Positions 14,960 through 23,111 of a stretch of DNA of 36,397 nt are shown piece by piece. The position numbers and the translations under genes are program-made. The stretch comes from Oligoflexia bacterium (GTDB lineage: Bacteria; Bdellovibrionota; Bdellovibrionia; JABDDW01): contig JAWXAT010000022.1 in assembly GCA_034439615.1 (NCBI GenBank), positions 1 through 36,397 on the forward strand, written 5' to 3'. The first letter of the stretch is position 1. Every line of letters starts with the position of its first letter. Below the pieces are notes generated by a model. The model saw only the letters and a program-made list of their open reading frames with translations, had not been told where the DNA came from and did no database searches.

Positions 14960-15739
14960 TTAAAACTCCGAGCGAATATCCCAAAGATCAGGAAACAATG
15001 GCTGTGACAATGTGGTTTTTAAATACTGAGCGCCAGGACTTCCACCGGTGCCCATCTTCACACCAATAGTGCGCTCCACCATTTTCACATGTCGATAACG
15101 CCATTCTTGGATTCCTTCATCGAGATCAACAAGGCGTTCACAGATTTGTGTGATGCTTGGATTATTTCGATAAATATTGAGTAATATTTTTTGAACTTCT
15201 AGTGAGGCCATCGTTGCTTCTGAAAGATCTCTTTTTAAAACTGTATCAGGAATATTCAGACCTTTTAGTTTTAAATAACGCAAAAACGAATCATAAACAG
15301 ATGGCTTATTCGAAATATCTTCTAAAAGTTTTTTCACTTCAGGCTCTCCAGCATAACGCTCGAGTGCTGATTTATTACGTTTACCCAAAGTTATTTCTAA
15401 TTGTCGAAATTGAATTGATTGAAAACCACTAGCCGTATCAAGTCTTGCTCGAAAAGATGCAAACGATAAAGGTGTCATTGTCTCAAGCACATCGATTTGC
15501 CCAACCATGGTTTTAAGAATACTTAAAATGCGTTTGAGTGTTGCAAGGCTCTCTGGGGTTTTTCCAGCTTCAAGAGATTGCTGCAAATATGCTGTTTCAT
15601 GAAGAACCTGTTTGAACCACAACTCATATACCTGATGAATCACGATAAAAAGTGTTTCATCATGCTCTTTTTCTGAAAGTGGAACTTGAAGGTTCAACAA
15701 TTCATTAATCTTAAGATAGCTTGAGTATGTAACCGCCAT
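14960..15739 (-). CDS. kynA: Tryptophan 2,3-dioxygenase
   Basis: Haem-dependent dioxygenase that opens the indole ring of L-tryptophan to N-formylkynurenine, the entry step to the pathway whose other genes are at 5.3-12.8 kb. From ATG 15739 it has 259 residues. Family blocks are FIVIHQVYELWFKQVLHE (distal His35), FASFRARL and SGFQSIQFRQLE, EWRYRHVKMVER (haem-ligand His217) and the substrate loop GTGGSPGAQYL, ending FPDLWDIRSEF. A TTG at 15775 would add 12 residues, but its AAAGG abuts the codon with no spacing. The ATG version begins at the conserved TYSSYL region and is preferred. The lipoprotein gene lies just upstream on the same strand. Confidence 0.94.
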   Translation of the reverse strand: MAVTYSSYLKINELLNLQVPLSEKEHDETLFIVIHQVYELWFKQVLHETAYLQQSLEAGKTPESLATLKRILSILKTMVGQIDVLETMTPLSFASFRARLDTASGFQSIQFRQLEITLGKRNKSALERYAGEPEVKKLLEDISNKPSVYDSFLRYLKLKGLNIPDTVLKRDLSEATMASLEVQKILLNIYRNNPSITQICERLVDLDEGIQEWRYRHVKMVERTIGVKMGTGGSPGAQYLKTTLSQPLFPDLWDIRSEF

Positions 15740-15787
15740 GGGCAATGGTTTAACCCAAGCTTTTAAGTTAATCAACCTTTGTGATTT

Positions 15788-16429
15788 TTAGCGATTCGGT
15801 TTCTGCCAAATAACACCTGTAGGCTCAGGGTTAATAGTGATTTGGGGAACCGTATTGGTTTGTGTTGAGGGAATTGTCGGTGAGAAATAAGTAAACCGAC
15901 GATAAAAGCGAATGTCTTTAAACAATTCTTTTACGACCTCATCTGAACGACCTTTTCTAATTTTTTCTAAATATTTTTTATAGTCATTCACATAACGATC
16001 TTCACGAGGAAGGGATCCGAAAAAATAGGACGTCATGCGCTCTAAAATTTGACGATCACCACTATGAATGTAAGTTTTTGTTTCTATATTTGTTTTAAAC
16101 TCGCGGGAATTGGGATCATTTATAATCTGCACGGCTGCTTCAACAACACCCTCAAGACCTTTACTTGCAATAAGATCAATATACCCTTGGGCACCGGGGA
16201 GATCCATTGAGCGCCAAAGGAGGCCCTGATAAAGCATTTCTGCCACCGCTCGAGGATCAACTTTGATTTTTGCCTCAGCTTGTTTCTTATACATATCGCC
16301 TGATTTGCTATCACTACCTTCAACACCGACTTGGGGGTTGTGGTTATTGCCACAGCCAATTACAAAACCGACAACAATAGATAGCCCGGCACTAAAAGTA
16401 AGAAATCGCTTAAAAGAATGTATTTTCAT
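15788..16429 (-). CDS. Lipoprotein with DUF4214-like repeats
   Basis: The 213-residue protein starts with a lipoprotein signal peptide (MKIHSFKRFL, hydrophobic core, VIGC with Cys26). The mature part has a helical block, AEMLYQGLLWRSMDLPGAQG followed by a run ending NDPNSREF. This resembles the LYxxxLxRxPDxxG...SxEF pattern of the DUF4214 (phycobilisome-linker-like) domain. A second weaker copy starts at ILERMTSYFFGSLPRE and ends DIRFYRRF. The C-terminus is Thr/Pro-rich. GAGG 5 bases before the ATG supports the start. It is followed at short distance by tryptophan dioxygenase, but the functional link is unclear. The domain call is by eye. Confidence 0.62.
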   Translation of the reverse strand: MKIHSFKRFLTFSAGLSIVVGFVIGCGNNHNPQVGVEGSDSKSGDMYKKQAEAKIKVDPRAVAEMLYQGLLWRSMDLPGAQGYIDLIASKGLEGVVEAAVQIINDPNSREFKTNIETKTYIHSGDRQILERMTSYFFGSLPREDRYVNDYKKYLEKIRKGRSDEVVKELFKDIRFYRRFTYFSPTIPSTQTNTVPQITINPEPTGVIWQKPNR

Positions 16430-16489
16430 ATCAACCTCACTCTTGCTTTTAGTTAATTACAAAGAATATGCCAGCTGTAGAGTGCTTTA

Positions 16490-16524
16490 AATAAAGAAGA
16501 GGCACAGGTAATCAAACCTGTGCC
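16490..16524 (-). terminator. Rho-independent terminator of the M14 carboxypeptidase gene
   Basis: Perfect 9-bp stem GGCACAGGT/ACCTGTGCC (16501-16509, 16516-16524) with a six-base loop. Read leftward it is followed by the T-rich run TCTTCTTTATTT. It lies about 35 bases past the stop of the leftward carboxypeptidase gene. Confidence 0.65.
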
Positions 16525-16559
16525 GTAGATGGTAAGTACACTATCAAAAATTTAGACAC

Positions 16560-17447
16560 TTACTCGTTGTGCAAATCTAATACTTTCAAATGACTACTGC
16601 ACTGCCCAGTGAATGCATGATTTGGCGCTCTTGCTTTTGGTGCTATCTCAAGCATTCGACGCAGCCCTGGTACATTCACCGAAATCATGTGCGAAATTGC
16701 ACTCTGAGTTGGGCTATGGCTATTTCCAATTTCAAATAACATCGACCATATTCCGTGGTGCCAATAAGCATAATCCTCAAACGTTCCGTCGGCTGGGTAA
16801 ATCATTTGTGTTGAATTACCGATGGCGTAACGACTCTCTTGTACTGCGGCTCGAGCTAATTGCTGAAACACAGTATCGAATAGAGTACCCGTTTGGTGAG
16901 TTGAAATTCCCCAAGGATAAACTACTGCTGGAAAATAAGTATGCATGGTTGCTGAAGTAATAATATTTTTCTCTTGAATAAAACGTGCAAGGTTTGCAGT
17001 TGATTTTAAATGAAACGGACCTTCTGTTCCGCAAGGCCCAGGATAATCACGATTTGGATCTTTACTTCTACCCTGTGTGGTTTCGTATCTGTTTCGTGAG
17101 TTGTATCCTGAGATATTCAAAACAGGAATAACATAAACCGTTTGATCAGGGATCGGATTTGCAGCCAGTGCTAACGCAAATGCCGCAGCAACTGCAGTTG
17201 AACCATATTCATTTCCGTGATGAGTTCCGACAACCAGATTATGTGTAGGACCATTTCCGATTTGTAATCCTAAAATTACATCTCCACTATCAGAGTCACC
17301 CACGTTAATAATGCGCACATTTTGTGGATACTTAATTGCGGTCTGATTAATAAAATCTTTTACCTCTGAATATTTTGTAATTGGATTTTGAGCATATGCA
17401 GTTACTGAAAAAATTAGAAAAATAAAAGCGGATATCCCGTGCAACAT
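16560..17447 (-). CDS. Exported M14-family zinc carboxypeptidase
   Basis: The 295-residue protein has a signal peptide (MLHGISAFIFLIFSVTAYA, cleaved before QNP). Zinc ligands are H77 and E80 in GTHHGNEYG and H169 in TMHTYF. R133 in DPNRDYPG and catalytic Glu239 in MLFEIGNSHS complete the M14 set. It is expected to act in the periplasm or outside the cell on peptide C-termini or on murein peptides. The reading frame extends 32 codons further upstream, but the ATG at 17447 is chosen because AGGGGG lies 7 bases before it and the signal peptide starts there. A strong hairpin follows the stop. It is a different subgroup from the cytoplasmic MpaA-like protein at 2.7 kb. Confidence 0.85.
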   Translation of the reverse strand: MLHGISAFIFLIFSVTAYAQNPITKYSEVKDFINQTAIKYPQNVRIINVGDSDSGDVILGLQIGNGPTHNLVVGTHHGNEYGSTAVAAAFALALAANPIPDQTVYVIPVLNISGYNSRNRYETTQGRSKDPNRDYPGPCGTEGPFHLKSTANLARFIQEKNIITSATMHTYFPAVVYPWGISTHQTGTLFDTVFQQLARAAVQESRYAIGNSTQMIYPADGTFEDYAYWHHGIWSMLFEIGNSHSPTQSAISHMISVNVPGLRRMLEIAPKARAPNHAFTGQCSSHLKVLDLHNE

Positions 17448-17522
17448 TTGTATTCCCCCTATTGTATTAAAACTTCCCTTAGCCAAAAGTCTAGCGGCTC
17501 TTACTTCTGTGTAAAGAAAGAA

Positions 17523-17639
17523 ATGAAAAATCGTACAACTCACGCCAGAATTGAATTTGAAAGACTTGCGCTGTGCAACGCAATCTCAAGACTCAGAATC
17601 GACTTTTGTCGCGATTTTAAATCGTTCTCAAATGTTTGA
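17523..17639 (+). other. Small ORF of 38 residues, uncertain
   Basis: ATG at 17523 preceded by the purine-rich AAAGAAAG, ending TGA at 17637. The predicted peptide is basic, contains two Cys and looks helical (RIEFERLALCNAISRLRIDF). It lies in the 289-base gap between the divergent carboxypeptidase and clostripain genes. No homology is recognised. A small regulator or chance ORF are both possible. Confidence 0.28.
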
Positions 17640-17736
17640 TACGGTTTTGAATGAACTTGTTTATCCTAATTGAGTCTTACGTCCGGGGGGATTTAAGTAC
17701 AGAAGCTAAATTATTAGCATGCTCAAGGAGGGGTCA

Positions 17737-18975
17737 ATGCTGAAAATATTTAATAAACTAGCACTCGCTATGTTTATTTTCACACTTTCGTCGATGTCAT
17801 TAGCCGCAGAAAAAGAGTGGACGATGCTCACTTTCATGAACGGCCATAACAACCTCGATTCTTACGGTGCAAAAGATCTAAATGAGATGGAAACCGTTGG
17901 ATCAACCGATAAAATCAACGTTGTAGTTCAATGGGCAAGTCTTGGCTCAACGCAAACAAAGCGTGTGTATGTTCATCAAGATAATCAGCCAGGCATTGTA
18001 ACCTCACCCATTGTTGAAAGTCTTCCCCGAGTGGATATGGGCGATTATAAAAATCTCATCGAGTTTGTTAGATGGGGTGTCATGAACTACCCTGCAAAAA
18101 AATATTTTATTAACGTTTGGAATCACGGCAGTGGTTGGCATGTTAATGCAAACCCGTTGTTTCAATTATTCAAAGGCCTAGGTCTCACTGGTTTTGAAGC
18201 AGCAAGTTTTTCTCCAAGTGATATTAGTTGGGATGACCTCACAGGTAACTTCATTTCAACAACCCAATTAGGCCTAGCAATAAATGAATCCGCTAAAATT
18301 ATCGGTCACAAAGTTGATATTTACGGTAGCGATGCTTGTTTAATGGCCATGCCTGAAGTTTCAACAGAAATGGCTGATTCAGTTCATATGTATGTCGGAT
18401 CAGAAGACACCGAACCAGGCCCAGGTTGGGAATACGGTTCATTCTTAAAAACATGGAGCGCTCTACCCGATATGAGCCCTTTTTATGTTTCAAAAGCTCT
18501 CACTGATACCTACGTTGCCTCATATACAAATGGTCCTCAGGGCAATTTAGCAGTGACATTTTCAGCTCTTGATTTAACAAAAACGCCTGCACTGCTTTTA
18601 GCAATGAAAGGCTTATCTGCTGGCTTAATCGCACTTCCTAATGCTGCTAAACTTAAAGTTAAAACAGTCATTGGTTTAACCCAAGCATTTTACTTTTCAG
18701 ATTCAGGTGATGGACTTGATTTCGTAAAACACTTGGAACAAGCAAATATTGAATCTATGAGACCAGGCATTCTCAGCAGTGCTCGAAATGCACTTACAGG
18801 TTTCATTGCATATAATAAAGGTTCACCATCGTTTAGCAAAGCTACGGGTGCTGCGATGTGGATTCCTAAAAAGATCAGCACATTTGATCTTTACTGGGCT
18901 AGATACCAAAAGTTGAAGTTTCAACAAGAAACTCAATGGGGCAATGCAATGCAGTCTGTTTTAATGGCTCAATAA
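17737..18975 (+). CDS. Exported clostripain-family (C11) cysteine peptidase
   Basis: The 412-residue protein starts with a signal peptide (about 1-24, ending MSLAA). The C11 catalytic pair is clear: His130 in FINVWNHGSGW and Cys201 in DIYGSDACLMAMPE. The first strand block, WTMLTFMNGHNNLDSYGAKD, is the family N-terminal signature. C11 enzymes cleave after Arg or Lys and are often secreted and self-processed. The Asp/Gly-rich block ISWDDLTGNF lies between the catalytic residues. ATG 17737 is chosen over the ATG at 17719 because AGGAGG is 6 bases before it and the signal peptide starts there. A strong terminator follows. Confidence 0.88.
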   Translation: MLKIFNKLALAMFIFTLSSMSLAAEKEWTMLTFMNGHNNLDSYGAKDLNEMETVGSTDKINVVVQWASLGSTQTKRVYVHQDNQPGIVTSPIVESLPRVDMGDYKNLIEFVRWGVMNYPAKKYFINVWNHGSGWHVNANPLFQLFKGLGLTGFEAASFSPSDISWDDLTGNFISTTQLGLAINESAKIIGHKVDIYGSDACLMAMPEVSTEMADSVHMYVGSEDTEPGPGWEYGSFLKTWSALPDMSPFYVSKALTDTYVASYTNGPQGNLAVTFSALDLTKTPALLLAMKGLSAGLIALPNAAKLKVKTVIGLTQAFYFSDSGDGLDFVKHLEQANIESMRPGILSSARNALTGFIAYNKGSPSFSKATGAAMWIPKKISTFDLYWARYQKLKFQQETQWGNAMQSVLMAQ

Positions 18976-19020
18976 CGTCTAAAGGGTATGTCCAAATTTT
19001 AGGGTTCTGTTAGTTTCTTA

Positions 19021-19056
19021 AAAAGCCACCTCGGCAGTTGACGAGGTGGCTTTTTT
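19021..19056. terminator. Strong rho-independent terminator after the C11 peptidase gene
   Basis: GCCACCTCG (19025-19033), eight-base loop, CGAGGTGGC (19042-19050), followed by TTTTTT and preceded by AAAA. It is a textbook terminator for the rightward gene ending at 18975. The flanking A and T runs could also make it work leftward. Confidence 0.93.
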
Positions 19057-19096
19057 GTTGTGAAGTCATCCCCAGTCAAGGCAGGGGGAATCGTCC

Positions 19097-20665
19097 ATGA
19101 CTTTAATTGCTAAAGCAGTGCTACAAATTACTGTTATATTGGCCATTTCAATAAATGCGTTTGCCGCTACACCTAAAATTCTACAAATTCTTCATACAAA
19201 CGATCTGCACTCTTACTGGGAAAAATCTAGTAACAAAAAATTAGGCGGTTATGCCCGCATTAAAACTCTACTTGATCAAATGGAAGCCGAAGGTGACGCC
19301 AACGGCTGGGCAACAATTCGATTAGACGCCGGAGATTTCAGCGAAGGTAATATCAATTTTTGGGCTGATACAGGACGCACTAGTTTTGAAATCATGAAGC
19401 TTCTTAACTACGATGCTATAGCACTGGGGAATCATGACCATCAATTAGGAATCAACGAACTCATCAGGCATGCTTCAACTGAAGAAACAAAGCTCCCACT
19501 GGTAGCTGCAAATTTTTTCACTGATCAACCTGTAAACGTAAAACCAGGAAAATATGTTCGAAAAAAAGGACTCGTAATCGCAGTGGGTGGTGCCACCACT
19601 GATAATCCAACCTATACATGGACTGCACGTCCTGCAGAAATCACAGCTCCAAAAGGCCCCTTAGAATCTTGGCTCATCGCAAATGAAATGGTTGATATTC
19701 ACATTGCACTGACACATTTGGGTACAGGGCAAGAAAGAAAATTAGCAAAAGAATCTAGCCTCATTGACATCATCATTGGTGGTCATAGCCATACGACAAT
19801 TGACTCACCCATTTATGAATTCAATAAAAATGGTAAACCAGTTCCTATAGTGCAAGCAGGTGCTCGCGGCCTTTTTGTTGGTCGCATGCTTGTCGAATTA
19901 CCCGTGCGAGTCTATGCCCACGTTTTGTCATATTCACTAAAGCGTGTGACAGCTGATATTCCTGAAGATCCGGTCATTAGTGCGATAATTACCGAAGGAC
20001 TTACAAAACTTCAAAATGTATTTGGCCAATATGATTTTAATCAGATCATAGGACACGCTGACAAAACATATTTCACACACCGAGAGCCCGTACCGATAAT
20101 CGGAAATTTCTTAGCCGATGCTCTTCGTGAGGCTGTAGGTGCTGACATAGCATTTGATTCAGGACGCCTGTATGGCGACCGAGTTTCTTTTGGACCAGTA
20201 AATCTTTATAATATTTTAAATTTAACTCCCCATTTGTATTCGTGGGAATCAAAGGGTTGGAAAATTGTAACTTGCGATATCGCAGGAAGCCGCCTATCAA
20301 AAATTCTGTCTATCCCTGCATTCGTAAAACAATCTATGATTGTTTCAGGAATGACCTTTCGCATGAATATGCTTAATATCGTTCGTGATTTAAAAATCCA
20401 CGGAGCCCCTGTGGTTGGTGATCGTATTTATAAATTCGCACTATCTGAAGGTTTTGTACGTGGTCTACAAAGCTATCCTGAACTCGATCGCATTTGTCGC
20501 CCCTACACTCAAACAGGAGTGTTGGTTCGTGACGCCATCATGAAAAAAGCAATGACCATGAAAGCCTTTACTGAAGCTGAATTTGGCCCCCGTCGCATCA
20601 CAGGTTTTACAGAGTTTGATTGGGAGTGCAATGATGACTGCCCTGATGAGAGTAAAGGTCTGTAA
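19097..20665 (+). CDS. Secreted 5'-nucleotidase / metallophosphatase (UshA-like)
   Basis: The 522-residue protein has a signal peptide (1 to about 23, ending INAFA). Calcineurin-like metal-binding blocks are in order: HTNDLHS (D36, H38), LDAGDF (D80), ALGNHDHQ (N112, H113), ALTHLG (H207) and IIGGHSHT (H230, H232). The C-terminal half (from about 330) matches the 5'-nucleotidase substrate-binding domain in layout: NFLADALREAVGADIAF, then FGPVNLYNILN. It likely hydrolyses extracellular or periplasmic nucleotides or UDP-sugars to nucleosides and phosphate. AGGGGGA precedes the start. It is isolated from the upstream gene by a strong terminator. Confidence 0.88.
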   Translation: MTLIAKAVLQITVILAISINAFAATPKILQILHTNDLHSYWEKSSNKKLGGYARIKTLLDQMEAEGDANGWATIRLDAGDFSEGNINFWADTGRTSFEIMKLLNYDAIALGNHDHQLGINELIRHASTEETKLPLVAANFFTDQPVNVKPGKYVRKKGLVIAVGGATTDNPTYTWTARPAEITAPKGPLESWLIANEMVDIHIALTHLGTGQERKLAKESSLIDIIIGGHSHTTIDSPIYEFNKNGKPVPIVQAGARGLFVGRMLVELPVRVYAHVLSYSLKRVTADIPEDPVISAIITEGLTKLQNVFGQYDFNQIIGHADKTYFTHREPVPIIGNFLADALREAVGADIAFDSGRLYGDRVSFGPVNLYNILNLTPHLYSWESKGWKIVTCDIAGSRLSKILSIPAFVKQSMIVSGMTFRMNMLNIVRDLKIHGAPVVGDRIYKFALSEGFVRGLQSYPELDRICRPYTQTGVLVRDAIMKKAMTMKAFTEAEFGPRRITGFTEFDWECNDDCPDESKGL

Positions 20666-20785
20666 GACTAAAAGCTTAAAACAAACATAAATCCTTGTTA
20701 ATTCAGCACTGTTTTGCTATCTCTAGCTCTCATTTAACAAAGTTTTTTTGCACAAATTAGCCCTGAAATTTTATCCCGGAGATTA

Positions 20786-21757
20786 ATGCGCATGACCCAC
20801 GGTTTACCTACTGTAGCTGCAGCAAAATTAAAAATATTCTCCGGAAACTCCAGCCGTGATCTTGCACTTAACATCGCTAAAGAAATGGGCATAGAGCTTG
20901 GCCGGGCTGATCTTAAACGCTTCAGCGACGGAGAAATAAATCTCGAAATTCATGAAAACGTTAGGGGTTGCGATGTTTTCATGATTCAAAGTGCGTGCAG
21001 CCCAGCCAATGACAATTACATGGAACTTTTCATTATGCTCGATGCGCTGAAACGCGCTTCAGCCGCTAGAATTACAGCTGTAATTCCATATTACGGTTAC
21101 GCCAGACAAGATCGAAAAGTTGCTCCTCGAGCACCTATCTCTGCGAAATTAATGGCAGATCTTATTACAGCAGCCGGTGCTGATCGCGTTTTATCTGTTG
21201 ATCTTCACGCAGGGCAAATTCAAGGTTTCTTTGACATCCCCTTTGATCATCTTTTCAGCATGCCGGTTCTCATAGGGCATCTTAAAGAAAATATTTCAGG
21301 CGAAACCGTAGTAGTTAGCCCCGATGCAGGGGGTGTTGAAAGAGCGCGTGCCTTTGCAAAACGCTTAGGTGCTACCATTGCAATCATCGATAAACGCCGT
21401 AATGCCCCTAATGAGGCAAAAGCACTCCACTTAATCGGGGATGTAGACGGTAAAAATGCCATTATCCTTGATGATTTGATCGATACTGCAGGTACTCTTA
21501 CACAAGCAGTTGACACACTTATCAATCATGGGGCAAAAAAGGTATCTGCATGCGCAACTCATCCCGTACTTTCTGGCCCCGCAGTGGCTAGAATTAGAGA
21601 TAGTCAGTTGCAAGAATTGGTTGTTACGGATACTATCCCTCTCAGCCAAGAAGCAAAAAATTGCAGTAAAATCAGACAGCTTACGGTTGCTCCGTTACTG
21701 GCTGAAGCAATTAAGAGAATTCACGGTAATGATTCTGTGAGCTCATTATTTATTTAA
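20786..21757 (+). CDS. prs: Ribose-phosphate pyrophosphokinase
   Basis: Makes PRPP from ribose 5-phosphate and ATP for purine, pyrimidine, NAD, histidine and tryptophan synthesis. The 323-residue protein has the family blocks [34 protein letters not shown] (ATP/metal loop), [11 protein letters not shown] and the PRPP-binding loop DDLIDTAGT at 229-237. CGGAG sits 5-6 bases before the ATG. It starts the conserved housekeeping block prs-rplY-pth-ychF, with 10-21 base gaps or overlaps between the genes. Confidence 0.97.
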   Translation: MRMTHGLPTVAAAKLKIFSGNSSRDLALNIAKEMGIELGRADLKRFSDGEINLEIHENVRGCDVFMIQSACSPANDNYMELFIMLDALKRASAARITAVIPYYGYARQDRKVAPRAPISAKLMADLITAAGADRVLSVDLHAGQIQGFFDIPFDHLFSMPVLIGHLKENISGETVVVSPDAGGVERARAFAKRLGATIAIIDKRRNAPNEAKALHLIGDVDGKNAIILDDLIDTAGTLTQAVDTLINHGAKKVSACATHPVLSGPAVARIRDSQLQELVVTDTIPLSQEAKNCSKIRQLTVAPLLAEAIKRIHGNDSVSSLFI

Positions 21758-21767
21758 GAGGTTATTC

Positions 21768-22487
21768 ATGAAAACAATCGAAATCGAAGTACAGCAACGT
21801 GATCTCACAGGCAAAGGCTCAAACCGCCGTTTAAGAAACCAAGGTTTGATTCCCGCTATTTTGTATGGTTCAAGCAAAAAGAATTTCAATATTCAAACCA
21901 GCACAAAAACAATTACATTACTTGTAAACTCACATAATGAGAATGCCATCATCACATTAAAAAGTTCAGCAAAAGATGTGAACGGCAAACATGTTCTCTT
22001 AAAAGATTGGGATCGTGACATACTTACACGAGGCCCGTTGCATGTTGATTTTTATGAAATTGATTTGAAAAAATCTGTACGCGTACGCGTTCCACTACAC
22101 TTTACCGGTAAAGCTAAAGGTATCACCGACGGTGGTATCGTATCTCCCGTCGTTCGTGAGATCGAAGTTGATTGTTTACCCACTGCAATTCCTGAGTTTC
22201 TTGAAGTAGATGTAACTCATTTAGGAATTGGAGACTCCGTTCACATTGAAGAACTCGTTGTTCCTGAGGGAGTTAAAAAGCACTTCGTTGATAACTACAC
22301 CATTGTTACATGTTCATTTATTAAAGAAGAAGTTATCGTTGTTCCTGACCCAACCGCTGTTGCTACTCTTGCTGAACCTGAAGTTATGGCTAAAGGTAAG
22401 AAAGATGAAGAAGGCGAAGAGGGTGCTGCTAAACCAGCAGCAGGCGCTAAAGCCCCCGCTGCTGCAAAAGGTGGCGATAAAAAATAA
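21768..22487 (+). CDS. rplY: 50S ribosomal protein L25/general stress protein Ctc
   Basis: 5S rRNA-binding ribosomal protein of the two-domain Ctc/TL5 type, 239 residues. The N-terminal L25 domain shows RDLTGKGSNRRLRNQGLIPA and LYG; the beta domain contains DGGIVSPVVREIEVDCLPTA. The C-terminal 35 residues are an Ala/Gly/Lys/Glu-rich low-complexity tail, common in long L25 proteins and probably disordered. It lies 10 bases after prs with AGAGG before the start, so it is co-transcribed. Confidence 0.95.
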   Translation: MKTIEIEVQQRDLTGKGSNRRLRNQGLIPAILYGSSKKNFNIQTSTKTITLLVNSHNENAIITLKSSAKDVNGKHVLLKDWDRDILTRGPLHVDFYEIDLKKSVRVRVPLHFTGKAKGITDGGIVSPVVREIEVDCLPTAIPEFLEVDVTHLGIGDSVHIEELVVPEGVKKHFVDNYTIVTCSFIKEEVIVVPDPTAVATLAEPEVMAKGKKDEEGEEGAAKPAAGAKAPAAAKGGDKK

Positions 22488-22508
22488 CGAAAATATAGCC
22501 GTACCTTT

Positions 22509-23111
22509 ATGTGGTTAATCGTTGGTCTTGGAAATCCTGGTTCTAAATACCTGCTCACCCGACATAACTCTGGGTTTATGGCCTTAGATTATTTGGTTAA
22601 AAGCATTGGTGTTCAAAATTCTGACGGCAAACAAGAACATAAAGCTCAAACCATAGACTTTAAATGGGAAGACCAGCCCATTAAATTAATCAAACCCCTC
22701 ACCTATATGAATAAATCCGGTGAATCCGTGGGTGAGATCATGCGGTATTATAAAGTCCCACTAGAAAATATCATCGTTGTTTATGATGATCTCGACACAC
22801 CCTATGGGCAAATCAGATTAAAACAAAAAGCCGGAGACGGTGGCCATAACGGAATAAAATCTTTAATCGAACAATTAGGTACTAATGAATTTTTAAGAGT
22901 GCGCATCGGAATCGGGCGCCCAACGCATCCTGATATGGACCCGGCTGATTATGTTTTGCAAAATTTTTCAAAACAAGAGCTTACAACACTTCCTGATCAC
23001 CTAAATACAGCACTTGATGCTATAGAAATGGTTGTATTTGAAGGACCACTAAAAGCGATGAATACTTTTAATACAAAACCAAAAGAAGAAGGAAATAAAA
23101 ATGGGCTTTAA
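22509..23111 (+). CDS. pth: Peptidyl-tRNA hydrolase
   Basis: Releases tRNA from peptidyl-tRNA that has dropped off ribosomes. It has 200 residues, a standard bacterial length. Catalytic motifs: LIVGLGNPG (Asn9), TRHNSGFMALD (His19), KPLTYMNKSG, VVYDDLDTP and GGHNGIKS. These correspond to E. coli Asn10, His20, Asp93 and Asn114. No strong ribosome site is visible, but it follows rplY by 21 bases. The end overlaps ychF by 11 bases. Confidence 0.97.
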   Translation: MWLIVGLGNPGSKYLLTRHNSGFMALDYLVKSIGVQNSDGKQEHKAQTIDFKWEDQPIKLIKPLTYMNKSGESVGEIMRYYKVPLENIIVVYDDLDTPYGQIRLKQKAGDGGHNGIKSLIEQLGTNEFLRVRIGIGRPTHPDMDPADYVLQNFSKQELTTLPDHLNTALDAIEMVVFEGPLKAMNTFNTKPKEEGNKNGL

